22,742 bases of DNA from Deltaproteobacteria bacterium (lineage in GTDB: Bacteria > Desulfobacterota > SM23-61), in assembly GCA_026388915.1 (NCBI GenBank), contig JAPLIW010000483.1, positions 1 through 22,742 of the forward strand. Direction: 5' to 3'. Under the pieces are notes generated by a model that was not told the DNA's origin, did no database searches, and was given only the letters and a program-made list of their open reading frames with translations. The position numbers were made by a program, and so were the translations under genes. Below are positions 1-5,521 of the stretch, piece by piece; the first letter of the stretch is position 1, and the number at the start of each line of letters is the position of its first letter.

Positions 1-395
1 AATTCGTGAAAGATAGCGAAAAGATAATTCCAATAGCCTATCGGGACAAAATGGTGCTATTGCCAGTTATTGGCGACCCTAAAAAATTAAATGATGAATA
101 TGCGATGAAGTACTTTCCTGAGGTGCTGAGACGGAAGGAAACTAACTGGAGCTACGAAAAGGAAATACGGCTCTATGCACGCCTACAAGAACGGGACAAA
201 GATGGGCAGTACTACATCGAAATGCCAAAGTCGGCTATTAGGGAAGTCTATCTGGGGCTACGATCAGACGAAACAACGAGAGTGATAGCAGAACGCATCA
301 GAGGGCGCGAACAATATAGGCATTTAAGAATATTCGAAATGATCCGACACGAAACAGCATTCAAACTGACGCCACGAGAGATCGTTGATGGCTAA
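1..395 (+). CDS. DUF2971-type protein, 3' part only
   Basis: The reading frame is open from the left edge of the window to a TAA at 393-395, so this is the C-terminal part of a longer protein. A GTG at position 6 is in frame but has no visible ribosome binding site because the sequence starts there, so I do not treat it as the start. The stretch WSYEKEIRLY, about 50 residues after that GTG, matches the W-x-YEKE-x-R signature typical of the C-terminal half of DUF2971 proteins. Those are abielusively variable proteins of unknown biochemical function that often sit in defence or mobile regions; that is family knowledge. The gene converges on the next one, and its stop codon lies inside a 9-bp inverted repeat. 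The function is unknown and the family call is moderately sure. Confidence 0.6.
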   Translation, partial: FVKDSEKIIPIAYRDKMVLLPVIGDPKKLNDEYAMKYFPEVLRRKETNWSYEKEIRLYARLQERDKDGQYYIEMPKSAIREVYLGLRSDETTRVIAERIRGREQYRHLRIFEMIRHETAFKLTPREIVDG

Positions 396-432
396 CCATG
401 TGCTCAAGGTGGATGCTCCACACTGGTTAGCC
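390..432. terminator. Inverted repeat between convergent genes, possible bidirectional terminator
   Basis: GGCTAACCA at 390-398 is perfectly complementary to TGGTTAGCC at 424-432. The 25-nt interior can extend the stem with a further short GTG/CAC pairing. The stop codons of both flanking convergent genes (393-395 and, on the minus strand, 404-406) fall inside it. No T-run follows on either side, so a classical intrinsic terminator is not proven. A 3'-end stabilising hairpin is the alternative. Confidence 0.45.
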
Positions 433-649
433 GATCATAAGCTTTGCCTTCTTCAATCCGCCCTTTCAATTGCCAGTTCCTGTCATAAATGTTACCCTCC
501 TGAATGTGGCCCTTGAGTTGCCAGTTTTTGTCATAGATCCGGCCATCCTCAACGCGGTATTTGAGGTTCCAGTTTTGATCGTAGACGAGTTCTTCCGCTG
601 AGGCAATGGTGGGGAGCATGAGTGCCAGAATGAGGATGATGGTTTTCAT
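404..649 (-). CDS. Small exported protein with 16-residue YD-x-NW repeats
   Basis: This is an 81-residue protein. Residues 1-18 form a signal peptide with a Lys at position 3, a hydrophobic core and an A-S-A cleavage site before E19. The mature part is almost entirely three head-to-tail 16-residue units starting at Y23, Y39 and Y55 (583-536, 535-488, 487-440 on the minus strand). Each unit fits Y-D-x-N-W-x-L-K-x-x-[VI]-x-[DE]-G-x-x, and a YDR stub follows. The units look like short beta-hairpin repeats of the kind seen in secreted repeat proteins. The predicted location is the periplasm, or outside the cell. An AGGAAA ribosome binding site precedes the ATG. I do not recognise a specific family or function; ligand binding or a structural role is possible but unsupported. 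Confidence 0.75.
   Translation of the reverse strand: MKTIILILALMLPTIASAEELVYDQNWNLKYRVEDGRIYDKNWQLKGHIQEGNIYDRNWQLKGRIEEGKAYDRLTSVEHPP
440..583 (-). repeat. Three 48-bp tandem coding repeats
   Basis: Three consecutive 48-bp units (583-536, 535-488, 487-440) encode the 16-residue repeats of the small exported protein. The copies keep Y, D, N, W, L, K and G at fixed positions but differ at many other bases. The duplication is therefore old and under selection at the protein level, rather than a fresh slippage event. Confidence 0.8.
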
Positions 650-853
650 TTCTATTTCCTTTCTGGATCAGGAGAATGGGCCTTTTATATAGTATAACGC
701 AGATGGGAGGGGATTTGATGACATGGGAGGAGAAAGAGATTGGGTAAGATGGTGGTTAAGATGCGGAATGCATATCGGGCAAGGGATATAAAAGGACTGG
801 TTGACCTGAGATTTTTGAAGAGCCGTCGAGCAATTCGTCTTTGATTTTCCCGC

Positions 854-882
854 TTGCTTCCCACCCTCCTTTTTAATATACT
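854..882 (+). promoter_or_regulatory. Candidate sigma-70 promoter for the 228-residue protein
   Basis: TTGCTT at 854-859 and TATACT at 877-882 are separated by 17 bp, and the ATG at 921 lies 39 bp downstream. The -10 differs from consensus at one base. The -35 is weak (TTG then non-consensus). This is a plausible promoter by pattern only. Confidence 0.4.
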
Positions 883-920
883 TCGTTTATTCCAGTTTAA
901 TAATCCATCCCAAAAGGGCA

Positions 921-1607
921 ATGATCATGCAGGAACTTGAAAACCAAATACGGGATCTGGCAAAAGCTGGCTTAGAACCTGCAAAAACCAGAATCCAGCA
1001 GTTCTGGCAAGATGGCACCTTCCAGGACCGACGACCTGATGAAAAGACACCAGACGCACACCATGCGGCGGAGCCGAACCCGTCCAGAAATGCCGAGATG
1101 TCGCCGCTTTTTCAAAAGATTATTGAAGTGGCCCAGCAGCACGAATACATCCCAAAAGAAGAATTTCTTTTGGTTCCCGAACTCCGACCTTATCAGGAAA
1201 AGATCGTGGATTTCATCTGTACATACATCAGCAAAGATATGAAGGCTGTGGGCCTTGACGAAGAACAGATGCTGGGAGTGTTCAAATTCGTTTTCGGCCG
1301 AGGTTGGGACAGCGTGTACCAATGGCACAAGAGGCCCGACTGCAAAATAGAAAACGTTGTTACGGTAGGCGGAAATTTGCTCCGTGGCGATGTGTTTCTC
1401 CAACTACCCGATGACATTAGATATGCAATCAATAAAAGCGACGCACCACGGATTATTTACGGCATCATGGCGTCGTGGTGGGAGGAAAATCAGAACGATC
1501 TCAGAAGCAAAGGGATCGATATTTGGTCACCTCTTACAGTCGCGCTTTCGGCAACATTCGGAGTGGCCGTATCAATGTCTCTTAAGACGTTCGGATATGG
1601 CAAGTAA
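921..1607 (+). CDS. Unrecognised 228-residue protein
   Basis: I do not recognise this protein. The first ATG (921) and a second in-frame ATG (927) are both preceded by a modest AAAAGGG, so the start is uncertain by two codons. Residues 1-70 are charged and Q/P-rich and probably flexible. Residues 60-200 look like a compact, mainly alpha-helical domain with several Trp residues (WDSVYQWHK, ASWWEENQ). The last 25 residues (SPLTVALSATFGVAVSMSL) form a moderately hydrophobic segment that could be amphipathic or a single weak membrane anchor. It lies between a small secreted protein and a zinc-ribbon protein in a region with integration signatures, so it is likely accessory cargo. It is convergent with the next gene, with no clear terminator in the 41 bp between them. 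Confidence 0.6.
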   Translation: MIMQELENQIRDLAKAGLEPAKTRIQQFWQDGTFQDRRPDEKTPDAHHAAEPNPSRNAEMSPLFQKIIEVAQQHEYIPKEEFLLVPELRPYQEKIVDFICTYISKDMKAVGLDEEQMLGVFKFVFGRGWDSVYQWHKRPDCKIENVVTVGGNLLRGDVFLQLPDDIRYAINKSDAPRIIYGIMASWWEENQNDLRSKGIDIWSPLTVALSATFGVAVSMSLKTFGYGK

Positions 1608-1648
1608 AATAACAAAAAACTATTTTGAAATGTTCTTGATTTGACAAT

Positions 1649-1879
1649 TCAACCCCTCTTCCCACCTTTCCCTAAAACCTTCTCCTCCAGCATCTCCAGC
1701 GTAAACCATTTCGCTCCGCACCCATTTGAACCTTCGGCATCTGTCCCGCAAATGACCTGGCGTTTCTTAGCCGGAATGCCTTGAACCTCAAGTTGGGAAT
1801 ATCCTTCCAGCAGAACTCTTGTTTCCACAATTTTTTTACAGCTCGGGCAATATCTGTGTCCGCCTTTTCGTGTATCCAT
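1649..1879 (-). CDS. Small zinc-ribbon protein, start re-set to 1879
   Basis: An upstream in-frame ATG exists at 1894, but it overlaps the ribosome binding site of the next ATG. GGAGGA (minus strand, 1892-1887) sits 7 nt before the ATG at 1879. I therefore start the protein at MDTRKGG, giving 76 residues. It has a C-P-S-C pair near the N-terminus and a second pair, C-G-T-D...G-C-G about 30 residues later, followed by KWFTLE. This CxxC...C...C layout resembles a treble-clef or zinc-ribbon module such as those in NrdR-like or phage Ogr-like proteins. The second pair has wider spacing (C-x8-C) than usual. The basic C-terminus (GKGGKRG) would suit nucleic acid binding. The exact role is unknown. 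Confidence 0.6.
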   Translation of the reverse strand: MDTRKGGHRYCPSCKKIVETRVLLEGYSQLEVQGIPAKKRQVICGTDAEGSNGCGAKWFTLEMLEEKVLGKGGKRG

Positions 1880-2154
1880 AGGCTGATCCTCCATATTTTT
1901 GTTCTACTTGTGGGCGGTGGAAATCAAGAGACCAGATCAGGCGGGACTTAGGATGTGAGAGTGAAAGCGGAAAGGGTAGGGGGGGAGTAAGGAAGCAGCG
2001 GCTGATCAGAAATTCAAACTGGGAAGGATGGAGGGATGTCCGGAATGGAGGGAAGTAGGTTGGCCAGATGGATCTTGGAGGGAACGAACAGCCGTTCGCT
2101 CGTGGAATTCTATGCTGATGAATTACCCTTAAGGAAGCATGATTTTCCTCTTCT

Positions 2155-2187
2155 CATTCCCCGTCCATTCCCCGCTCATTCCCCGTC
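2155..2187. repeat. Three 11-bp tandem repeats
   Basis: CATTCCCCGTC (2155-2165), CATTCCCCGCT (2166-2176) and CATTCCCCGTC (2177-2187) are consecutive and differ only at the last two bases of the middle copy. They lie about 40 bp from the tRNA fragment. Iterated short repeats beside a recombination core can be integrase arm sites, but nothing here proves that. Confidence 0.7.
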
Positions 2188-2225
2188 ATTTTGTGCAATT
2201 TCCCGAATGATTTCAACGAAAAAAA

Positions 2226-2253
2226 AAGGGTTCGAATCCCTTTGCCTCCACCA
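2226..2253 (+). tRNA. Partial tRNA: 3' end only (T-arm, acceptor strand, CCA), probable attachment site
   Basis: AAGGG/CCCTT (2226-2230 with 2238-2242) forms a 5-bp T-stem around the 7-nt loop TTCGAAT. The 7-nt acceptor strand TGCCTCC (2243-2249), discriminator A and encoded CCA follow directly. This is an exact tRNA 3' end. I could not find a matching 5' half beginning GGAGGCA, nor D- or anticodon arms upstream, so the gene is incomplete and the isoacceptor is undetermined. Isolated tRNA 3' ends are the usual footprint of tyrosine-recombinase integration into a tRNA gene (established knowledge). An attL/attR role is inference. Confidence 0.75.
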
Positions 2254-2369
2254 ATATGAAGGCATCCCCACAGATCCCTGCCCCGTGCCTTCTGGCCGAG
2301 CCTTTTCCCTATATTCGCAATAGTTATTTAGTTATGCCTGACCCCATCCCCATACTCCTTGCGCTTCTA

Positions 2370-2462
2370 TCAGTGCTGCACGGCTGGGGAACTAATTCCA
2401 CTTAACAGCTCTTCAATGACTTGGCGTTTGAACTCTGGACGGAACCTTCTCTGGGACTTCAT
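2370..2462 (-). pseudogene. 5' fragment of an IS3-type transposase orfA
   Basis: Reading the minus strand from the ATG at 2462 gives MKSQRRFRPEFKRQVIEELL followed by SGISSPAVQH and a stop at 2372-2370, 30 residues in all. The opening matches the N-terminus of IS3-family OrfA helix-turn-helix proteins (R-[RK]-[FY]-x-PEFK-x-[QE]-V-[IV]-E). These normally run to about 90-120 residues and are followed by an orfB integrase. Neither the rest of OrfA nor orfB is present, so the element is dead. Upstream on the minus strand (2548 towards 2463) there is a stretch starting TGGACTGAACCCCTTGG that could be the left terminal inverted repeat. No partner repeat is visible in the window. Confidence 0.6.
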
Positions 2463-2683
2463 GACAAGATCCTTTCTGCCCCCTTTCAGGGCTCAAGATC
2501 CTGTCTGATACTCTAAGACATTCTGTCCAGTCCAAGGGGTTCAGTCCATGGGACGAGAAATCTAGATTCGGTGAAATAAGAATCAAAATCTAAGACGAAA
2601 GCGGATTTGATAAACGCCAAAAGACTTCTTGAATTTTTCCCTCACATAGAGTAAATTCCACCTAACAAAGAAAAAAACGGAAC

Positions 2684-2774
2684 GTTTAGCGCACGGCTCG
2701 CAGAAGAGCTGGCAGACGATTTGCGAGCAGGCGGCCAAGCACAGCCCGGACCTTACTGCGTAGCTTGGCTAAAC
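2684..2774. repeat. Compact three-stem inverted-repeat element
   Basis: Three perfect 7-bp inverted repeats nest within 91 bp. The outer stem is GTTTAGC (2684-2690) with GCTAAAC (2768-2774). The inner stem 1 is GCTCGCA (2696-2702) with TGCGAGC (2722-2728). The inner stem 2 is GCCAAGC (2734-2740) with GCTTGGC (2763-2769). Inner stem 2 shares two bases with the outer stem, so not all pairs can form at once. The layout is a three-way junction ending about 41 bp before the next start codon. It could be a MITE-like or palindromic mobile unit, a folded single-strand recombination site, or an RNA leader. No known class was recognised. Confidence 0.5.
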
Positions 2775-2815
2775 ATGATCGGGTCAGCGAATCAAAGGTT
2801 AATTGAGGTGCCCAA

Positions 2816-3667
2816 ATGAAACGAGGTTACGCCGACACCCCTGAAGGACAGATTCACTACACGACCGCCGGTGAAGGAGAGCCCTTGCTTCTCCTCCATC
2901 AGACGGGATCATCCCGTCAATACTGGAAACTGATGCCCCTACTAGCCGAAAGGTACAGGATCATTGCACCGGACAACCTTGGCTCTGGCAACTCTGACCC
3001 CCTTCCTCCCAATGTCCAGATCGCAGACCTAGCGCGCAGCATGATCCACTGCATGGACTTCCTTGGGATAGAAAAAACCCATATTTTTGGTTTCCATACG
3101 GGCAACAAGATCGCTACTGAAATGGCAGCCACCTGGCCCTCCCGGGTAGATCAGCTGATACTCTGCGGACACACCCATAGTATCATGGTCAAGCATGAAG
3201 CCCTCAATGCCGCCTTGATGGCAGTTGTGTGGCCATCGATCCGCAAGTTCGAACCTGAGCCAAACGGATCACACCTGGTAAAGCAGTGGGCGGCAGAATT
3301 TGGCTCCGTGGCAGGCCTGTGGTGGGACACCAGCAACTTCGCTCGGGAGAAGCTCTCCCCGGAACTCTTCCAGCGGCGAAGGGAACGTGTCATAGAATAC
3401 CTACAAATCAGAGAAGTTCCCGAGGTATACAGGGCGATCTTCGGCTTTGACCTGGGGGCCAGGATGCGGCAGATCAAGGTCCGGACCCTCCTCATAGAGG
3501 TGGCCACCCCTCAGGAGGAGCACTTGGGCCGCCAGGGGGAGAAGTTGGTGAAGCTAATAGCCGGCAGCCAACTGGTTACAGTGGAGCATGCTGTAGGCGG
3601 TATCGTGGTGGAGGTTGAGGCAGAGCGGCTTGCCAAGCTGATTCTGGACTTCCTTTCAAGTTCTTAG
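2816..3667 (+). CDS. Alpha/beta-hydrolase fold protein with His at the nucleophile position
   Basis: This is a 283-residue, single-domain alpha/beta hydrolase of usual length. LLLLHQTGSS (residues 24-33) is the oxyanion-loop strand, APDNLGSGNSD (51-61) the next conserved loop and GFHTG (92-96) the nucleophile elbow. The elbow should read G-x-S-x-G, but the third residue is His94. The C-terminal catalytic His appears to be H258 in VEHAVGG. The usual acid loop (G-x-x-D) reads LLIEVATPQEEH, with no obvious Asp. Relatives with an H-T-G elbow exist and are usually annotated only as alpha/beta hydrolases. The protein may be a non-canonical hydrolase or a ligand-binding relative. The start has only a weak GAGG upstream. 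It lies alone between the integration scars and a GC-rich foreign block. Confidence 0.8.
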   Translation: MKRGYADTPEGQIHYTTAGEGEPLLLLHQTGSSRQYWKLMPLLAERYRIIAPDNLGSGNSDPLPPNVQIADLARSMIHCMDFLGIEKTHIFGFHTGNKIATEMAATWPSRVDQLILCGHTHSIMVKHEALNAALMAVVWPSIRKFEPEPNGSHLVKQWAAEFGSVAGLWWDTSNFAREKLSPELFQRRRERVIEYLQIREVPEVYRAIFGFDLGARMRQIKVRTLLIEVATPQEEHLGRQGEKLVKLIAGSQLVTVEHAVGGIVVEVEAERLAKLILDFLSSS

Positions 3668-3678
3668 AGGTTTTTTTT

Positions 3679-3882
3679 CGGATCGGCCTAGCCAAGGAAA
3701 ACGTGATCGACCACAACCGCTTCGCCGCCGGGGGCGTCAACGGCCGCTTTCAGGGGCAGAAGCACATTACGGGAACGGCCAACGGCAAGTCGGCGATCTT
3801 CCGGCGAATCGCCGCCCACGCGCCGCTGGAGCAACGAAAACAAGGAGGGGATAGATGCAATTCCGAAATGGCGATCTGCTGA
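3679..3882 (+). pseudogene. Truncated 3' end of an unknown gene in a GC-rich block
   Basis: Just after the preceding gene and a T8 run, a coding-like frame reads RIGLAKENVIDHNRFAAGG, continues through GRFQGQKHITGTANGKSAIF, and ends at a TGA (3880-3882) overlapping the next gene by 28 bp. The codons are strongly G/C-ending, unlike the gene to the left. There is no own start or upstream part, because the frame runs back into the preceding gene. This looks like the 3' remainder of a gene cut by recombination near 3671-3685. I do not recognise the family, and chance open frame is the alternative. Confidence 0.4.
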
Positions 3883-4655
3883 TCGACTACTCCGACGATG
3901 GCGAGGGACTCCCGGTGGTCCTTTTGCACGGGTTCGCGAACGACCGCATGATCTGGAGGCCGCAGATTGAGGCGCTGCGCACGCGCTACCGCATCATCGC
4001 GCCGACCCTGCGGGGGTTCGGCGCCTCCAGCCGCACTGATGGGCAAGCCGTTTCGATGGACCGGTACGCCGACGACATCGTGGCGCTCCTCGATTACCTG
4101 AAGATAGACCGCGCCGTGATTGGCGGCATCTCGCTCGGCGGCTACGTGGTATTTTCAATCGCCTTGCGCCATGCGCAGCGCACGGCGGGATTGATCCTCG
4201 CCCACACCCGCGCCACCGCCGACAACCCCGACTGGGCTGCGTATCGCGAGGCGCTGCTGCACGACATCGAACAGCGCGGCGCCGTCGCGGTTATGGAGAA
4301 CTACGGCGACAAACCCTTTAGCCCCACCTGTCCTGCGGACATCAAGGAAGACGTGCGCAGGATGATCCTGCGCCAGCCGCCCGCGGGCCTCCTCTCCTGC
4401 ATGCGCGGCATGGCGCAGCGCCCCGACCGCAGCGCGGGCTTATCGGGCATTCAGGTGCCGACCCTCGTCATCAGCGGCACCGAGGACGTCTACATGCCCT
4501 CGGTTGAAGGCGAGGCAATGCACCGCGCAATCGCCGGCAGCACGTTTGTCAACATTCCCGGTGGCGGACATGCCTCCAACGTCGACAGCGCCGCGGCCTT
4601 CAACAAAGCCGTCGAGAAATTCCTCGAACCCCTTGCCCGAAGGTTTCGCCCATAA
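3855..4655 (+). CDS. Alpha/beta hydrolase with canonical catalytic triad
   Basis: This is a 266-residue alpha/beta hydrolase. VVLLHGFAND (residues 21-30) carries the oxyanion HG motif. GGISLGG is the nucleophile elbow, with its Ser at about residue 94. VISGTEDVYMP supplies the acid Asp near residue 215, and GGGHASNVD supplies the catalytic His near residue 238. The layout suits esterases, enol-lactonases (PcaD-like) or haloperoxidase-like hydrolases, and sequence alone does not choose. The start is well fixed by AAGGAGGGG 5 nt before the ATG. Base composition is clearly more GC-rich than the genes on either side, which suggests recent acquisition together with the truncated frame upstream. 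It is followed by gene debris, so it is probably not part of the operon further right. Confidence 0.85.
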   Translation: MQFRNGDLLIDYSDDGEGLPVVLLHGFANDRMIWRPQIEALRTRYRIIAPTLRGFGASSRTDGQAVSMDRYADDIVALLDYLKIDRAVIGGISLGGYVVFSIALRHAQRTAGLILAHTRATADNPDWAAYREALLHDIEQRGAVAVMENYGDKPFSPTCPADIKEDVRRMILRQPPAGLLSCMRGMAQRPDRSAGLSGIQVPTLVISGTEDVYMPSVEGEAMHRAIAGSTFVNIPGGGHASNVDSAAAFNKAVEKFLEPLARRFRP

Positions 4656-4778
4656 CCGAGAACCATGCTTCCGTCCTCTTGCGCCTCTACGGCTCCTGGG
4701 GCGATCAGCCGGTCACCAGCCAGGGATTCGCCACCGCAAGGTTGGCTTCCTCGACATCATCGGCCCGTTGATCTTCGG

Positions 4779-4847
4779 GGAACGGCCAATGTACAGAGGC
4801 TCATGATCGGACGGATGACCCTTGGAATCGATGCCATCTCCCGCTGA
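4779..4847 (+). pseudogene. C-terminal remnant of an acyl-CoA dehydrogenase
   Basis: This frame reads GTANVQRLMIGRMTLG followed by IDAISR and a TGA at 4845-4847. It matches the end of acyl-CoA dehydrogenases (G-T-x-x-[IV]-Q-[RK]-L-x-I-x-R-x-x-L-G). It also resembles the tail of the intact dehydrogenase at 11901-13055 (KLTIGRQILELDAMSR). The sequence upstream (4656-4778) does not read as a dehydrogenase in any frame, so only the tail survives. It points to a lost paralogue in this region. Confidence 0.5.
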
Positions 4848-4908
4848 CTCCTCTTCGTCCGGTTCCTCCCGGAACTTGTCCGGGGTCGGTTCATTGGGAA
4901 AGGTTTAA

Positions 4909-5085
4909 GGGACGGACAAGTTTGATGCCATTGTGGTAGGGGGTCTTCACGGCGCTGCCTACCTGTCGAGCAGCGCGAATGGCAAAGCCATCTATCTTCG
5001 GACGCCTCGCCGGATGTTTTTCGGCCGCGGAGAAGCCTTTCAGCCAATCGATCGGAAGCCGATGGGTAGTAACACCGAATTCTGA
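4909..5085 (+). pseudogene. N-terminal remnant of an FAD/NAD-binding oxidoreductase
   Basis: After an in-frame TAA (4906-4908) the frame reads TDKFDAIVVGGLHGAAYLS and runs to a TGA at 5083-5085. KFDAIVVGG-x-HG-x-AAYL resembles the start of phytoene-dehydrogenase-like FAD oxidoreductases (YDAIVVGGGHNGLxAAAYLA), with residues missing from the G-x-G-x-x-G loop. The downstream residues do not continue the family. There is no usable start codon or ribosome binding site. This is a decayed fragment. Confidence 0.4.
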
Positions 5086-5245
5086 GTCAACGATCCTTTT
5101 TCGTCATGATTTCGGTAGCATTTCCAGGAGATTCATGCTGAAGGGTCCTCTCATCGATGTTCACCCGGGACGGGGAAAATGGGTTGTCTTTCCCCCCTCT
5201 CCTTCGGACCGATGGCGGGAGAAAAGATTCGGGTCTACTTTTTCC

Positions 5246-5273
5246 TTGACAGTATTATTATAATGATTATAAT
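5246..5273 (+). promoter_or_regulatory. Near-consensus sigma-70 promoter of the GntR-led operon
   Basis: TTGACA (5246-5251) and TATAAT (5268-5273) are both perfect consensus hexamers, separated by 16 bp. The flanking DNA is AT-rich. The first downstream gene starts at 5522, which gives a leader of roughly 240 nt. This is the strongest promoter pattern in the window and probably drives the regulator and the catabolic genes behind it. Confidence 0.7.
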
Positions 5274-5276
5274 CAT
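5263..5276. promoter_or_regulatory. 14-bp perfect palindrome over the -10 box, candidate operator
   Basis: ATGATTATAATCAT is a perfect palindrome that covers the whole -10 hexamer. A repressor bound here would block RNA polymerase. The neighbouring GntR/UTRA protein is the natural candidate, since regulators of this type are commonly autoregulated. An AT-rich palindrome could also arise by chance. It resembles neither a clear Fur box nor a standard HutC-type site. Confidence 0.5.
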
Positions 5277-5521
5277 CCTTACAATTATGATTTTACAGAT
5301 ACTTTTCCGAAAAAACCTCTGACTAACGGAAATGTAAGGATCAACTCAATTTTTTTGATCGCTCCGCTGAAAGACAAAAGATATATGTGCCTTTGGGGCT
5401 TTAAAATTCATGCCGGCGAAAAAAGACTTGAAAAGATTAGATTTTAAATTCTCCATGATTTTCAGAAAGGTATATTTAAATTTCTTTGCGGAACCGTCTC
5501 TCCTAATAAGAAAAAGATCAA

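Larger units (their letters stand above)
1880..2815. other. 936-bp region without an intact gene, apparent edge of a mobile element
   Basis: No convincing intact gene lies here. An open frame at 2036-2323 runs through the tRNA fragment and low-complexity sequence and is treated as spurious. What can be seen, in order, is a purine-rich stretch (1925-2080) with nothing recognisable, three 11-bp tandem repeats (2155-2187), a tRNA 3' end (2226-2253), a broken IS3-type orfA on the minus strand (2370-2462) with its presumed terminal region to about 2548, an AT-rich stretch (2550-2680) with nothing recognisable, and a three-stem inverted-repeat element (2684-2774). The concentration of such remains suggests repeated integration at this locus. 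Confidence 0.6.
5086..5521. other. 436-bp non-coding region ahead of the catabolic operon
   Basis: No coding sequence is supported. The first 150 bp (5086-5240) hold nothing I recognise. A strong promoter with an overlapping palindrome follows (5246-5276), then an AT-rich leader of about 240 nt. The leader contains a small inverted repeat, GATCAA at 5339-5344 with TTGATC at 5355-5360. No cobalamin-riboswitch core was recognised in it, although the operon encodes a B12 enzyme. The long leader leaves room for post-transcriptional control. Confidence 0.6.

Noticed and set aside
685..921. 78-codon open frame on the minus strand upstream of the 228-residue protein
   Set aside because: It has no ribosome binding site, covers the candidate promoter of the plus-strand gene, and has a very basic, featureless composition.
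2036..2323. 95-codon open frame on the plus strand
   Set aside because: It runs through the tandem repeats and the tRNA 3' end, has no ribosome binding site and has a low-complexity product.
2394..2667. Near-identical 14-mers AATTCCACTTAACA (2394) and AATTCCACCTAACA (2654)
   Set aside because: One mismatch in 14 bases of AT-rich DNA with no flanking similarity. The first copy is inside the orfA remnant, so this is probably chance.
2654..2794. Possible integron attC site
   Set aside because: ACCTAAC fits one consensus box, but no matching GTTRRRY box or correct inner boxes were found and there is no gene-cassette layout. The inverted-repeat element is reported without this name.
5274..5521. 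Cobalamin riboswitch in the leader of the B12-mutase operon
   Set aside because: No B12-box-like core or characteristic conserved segments were seen in the leader.
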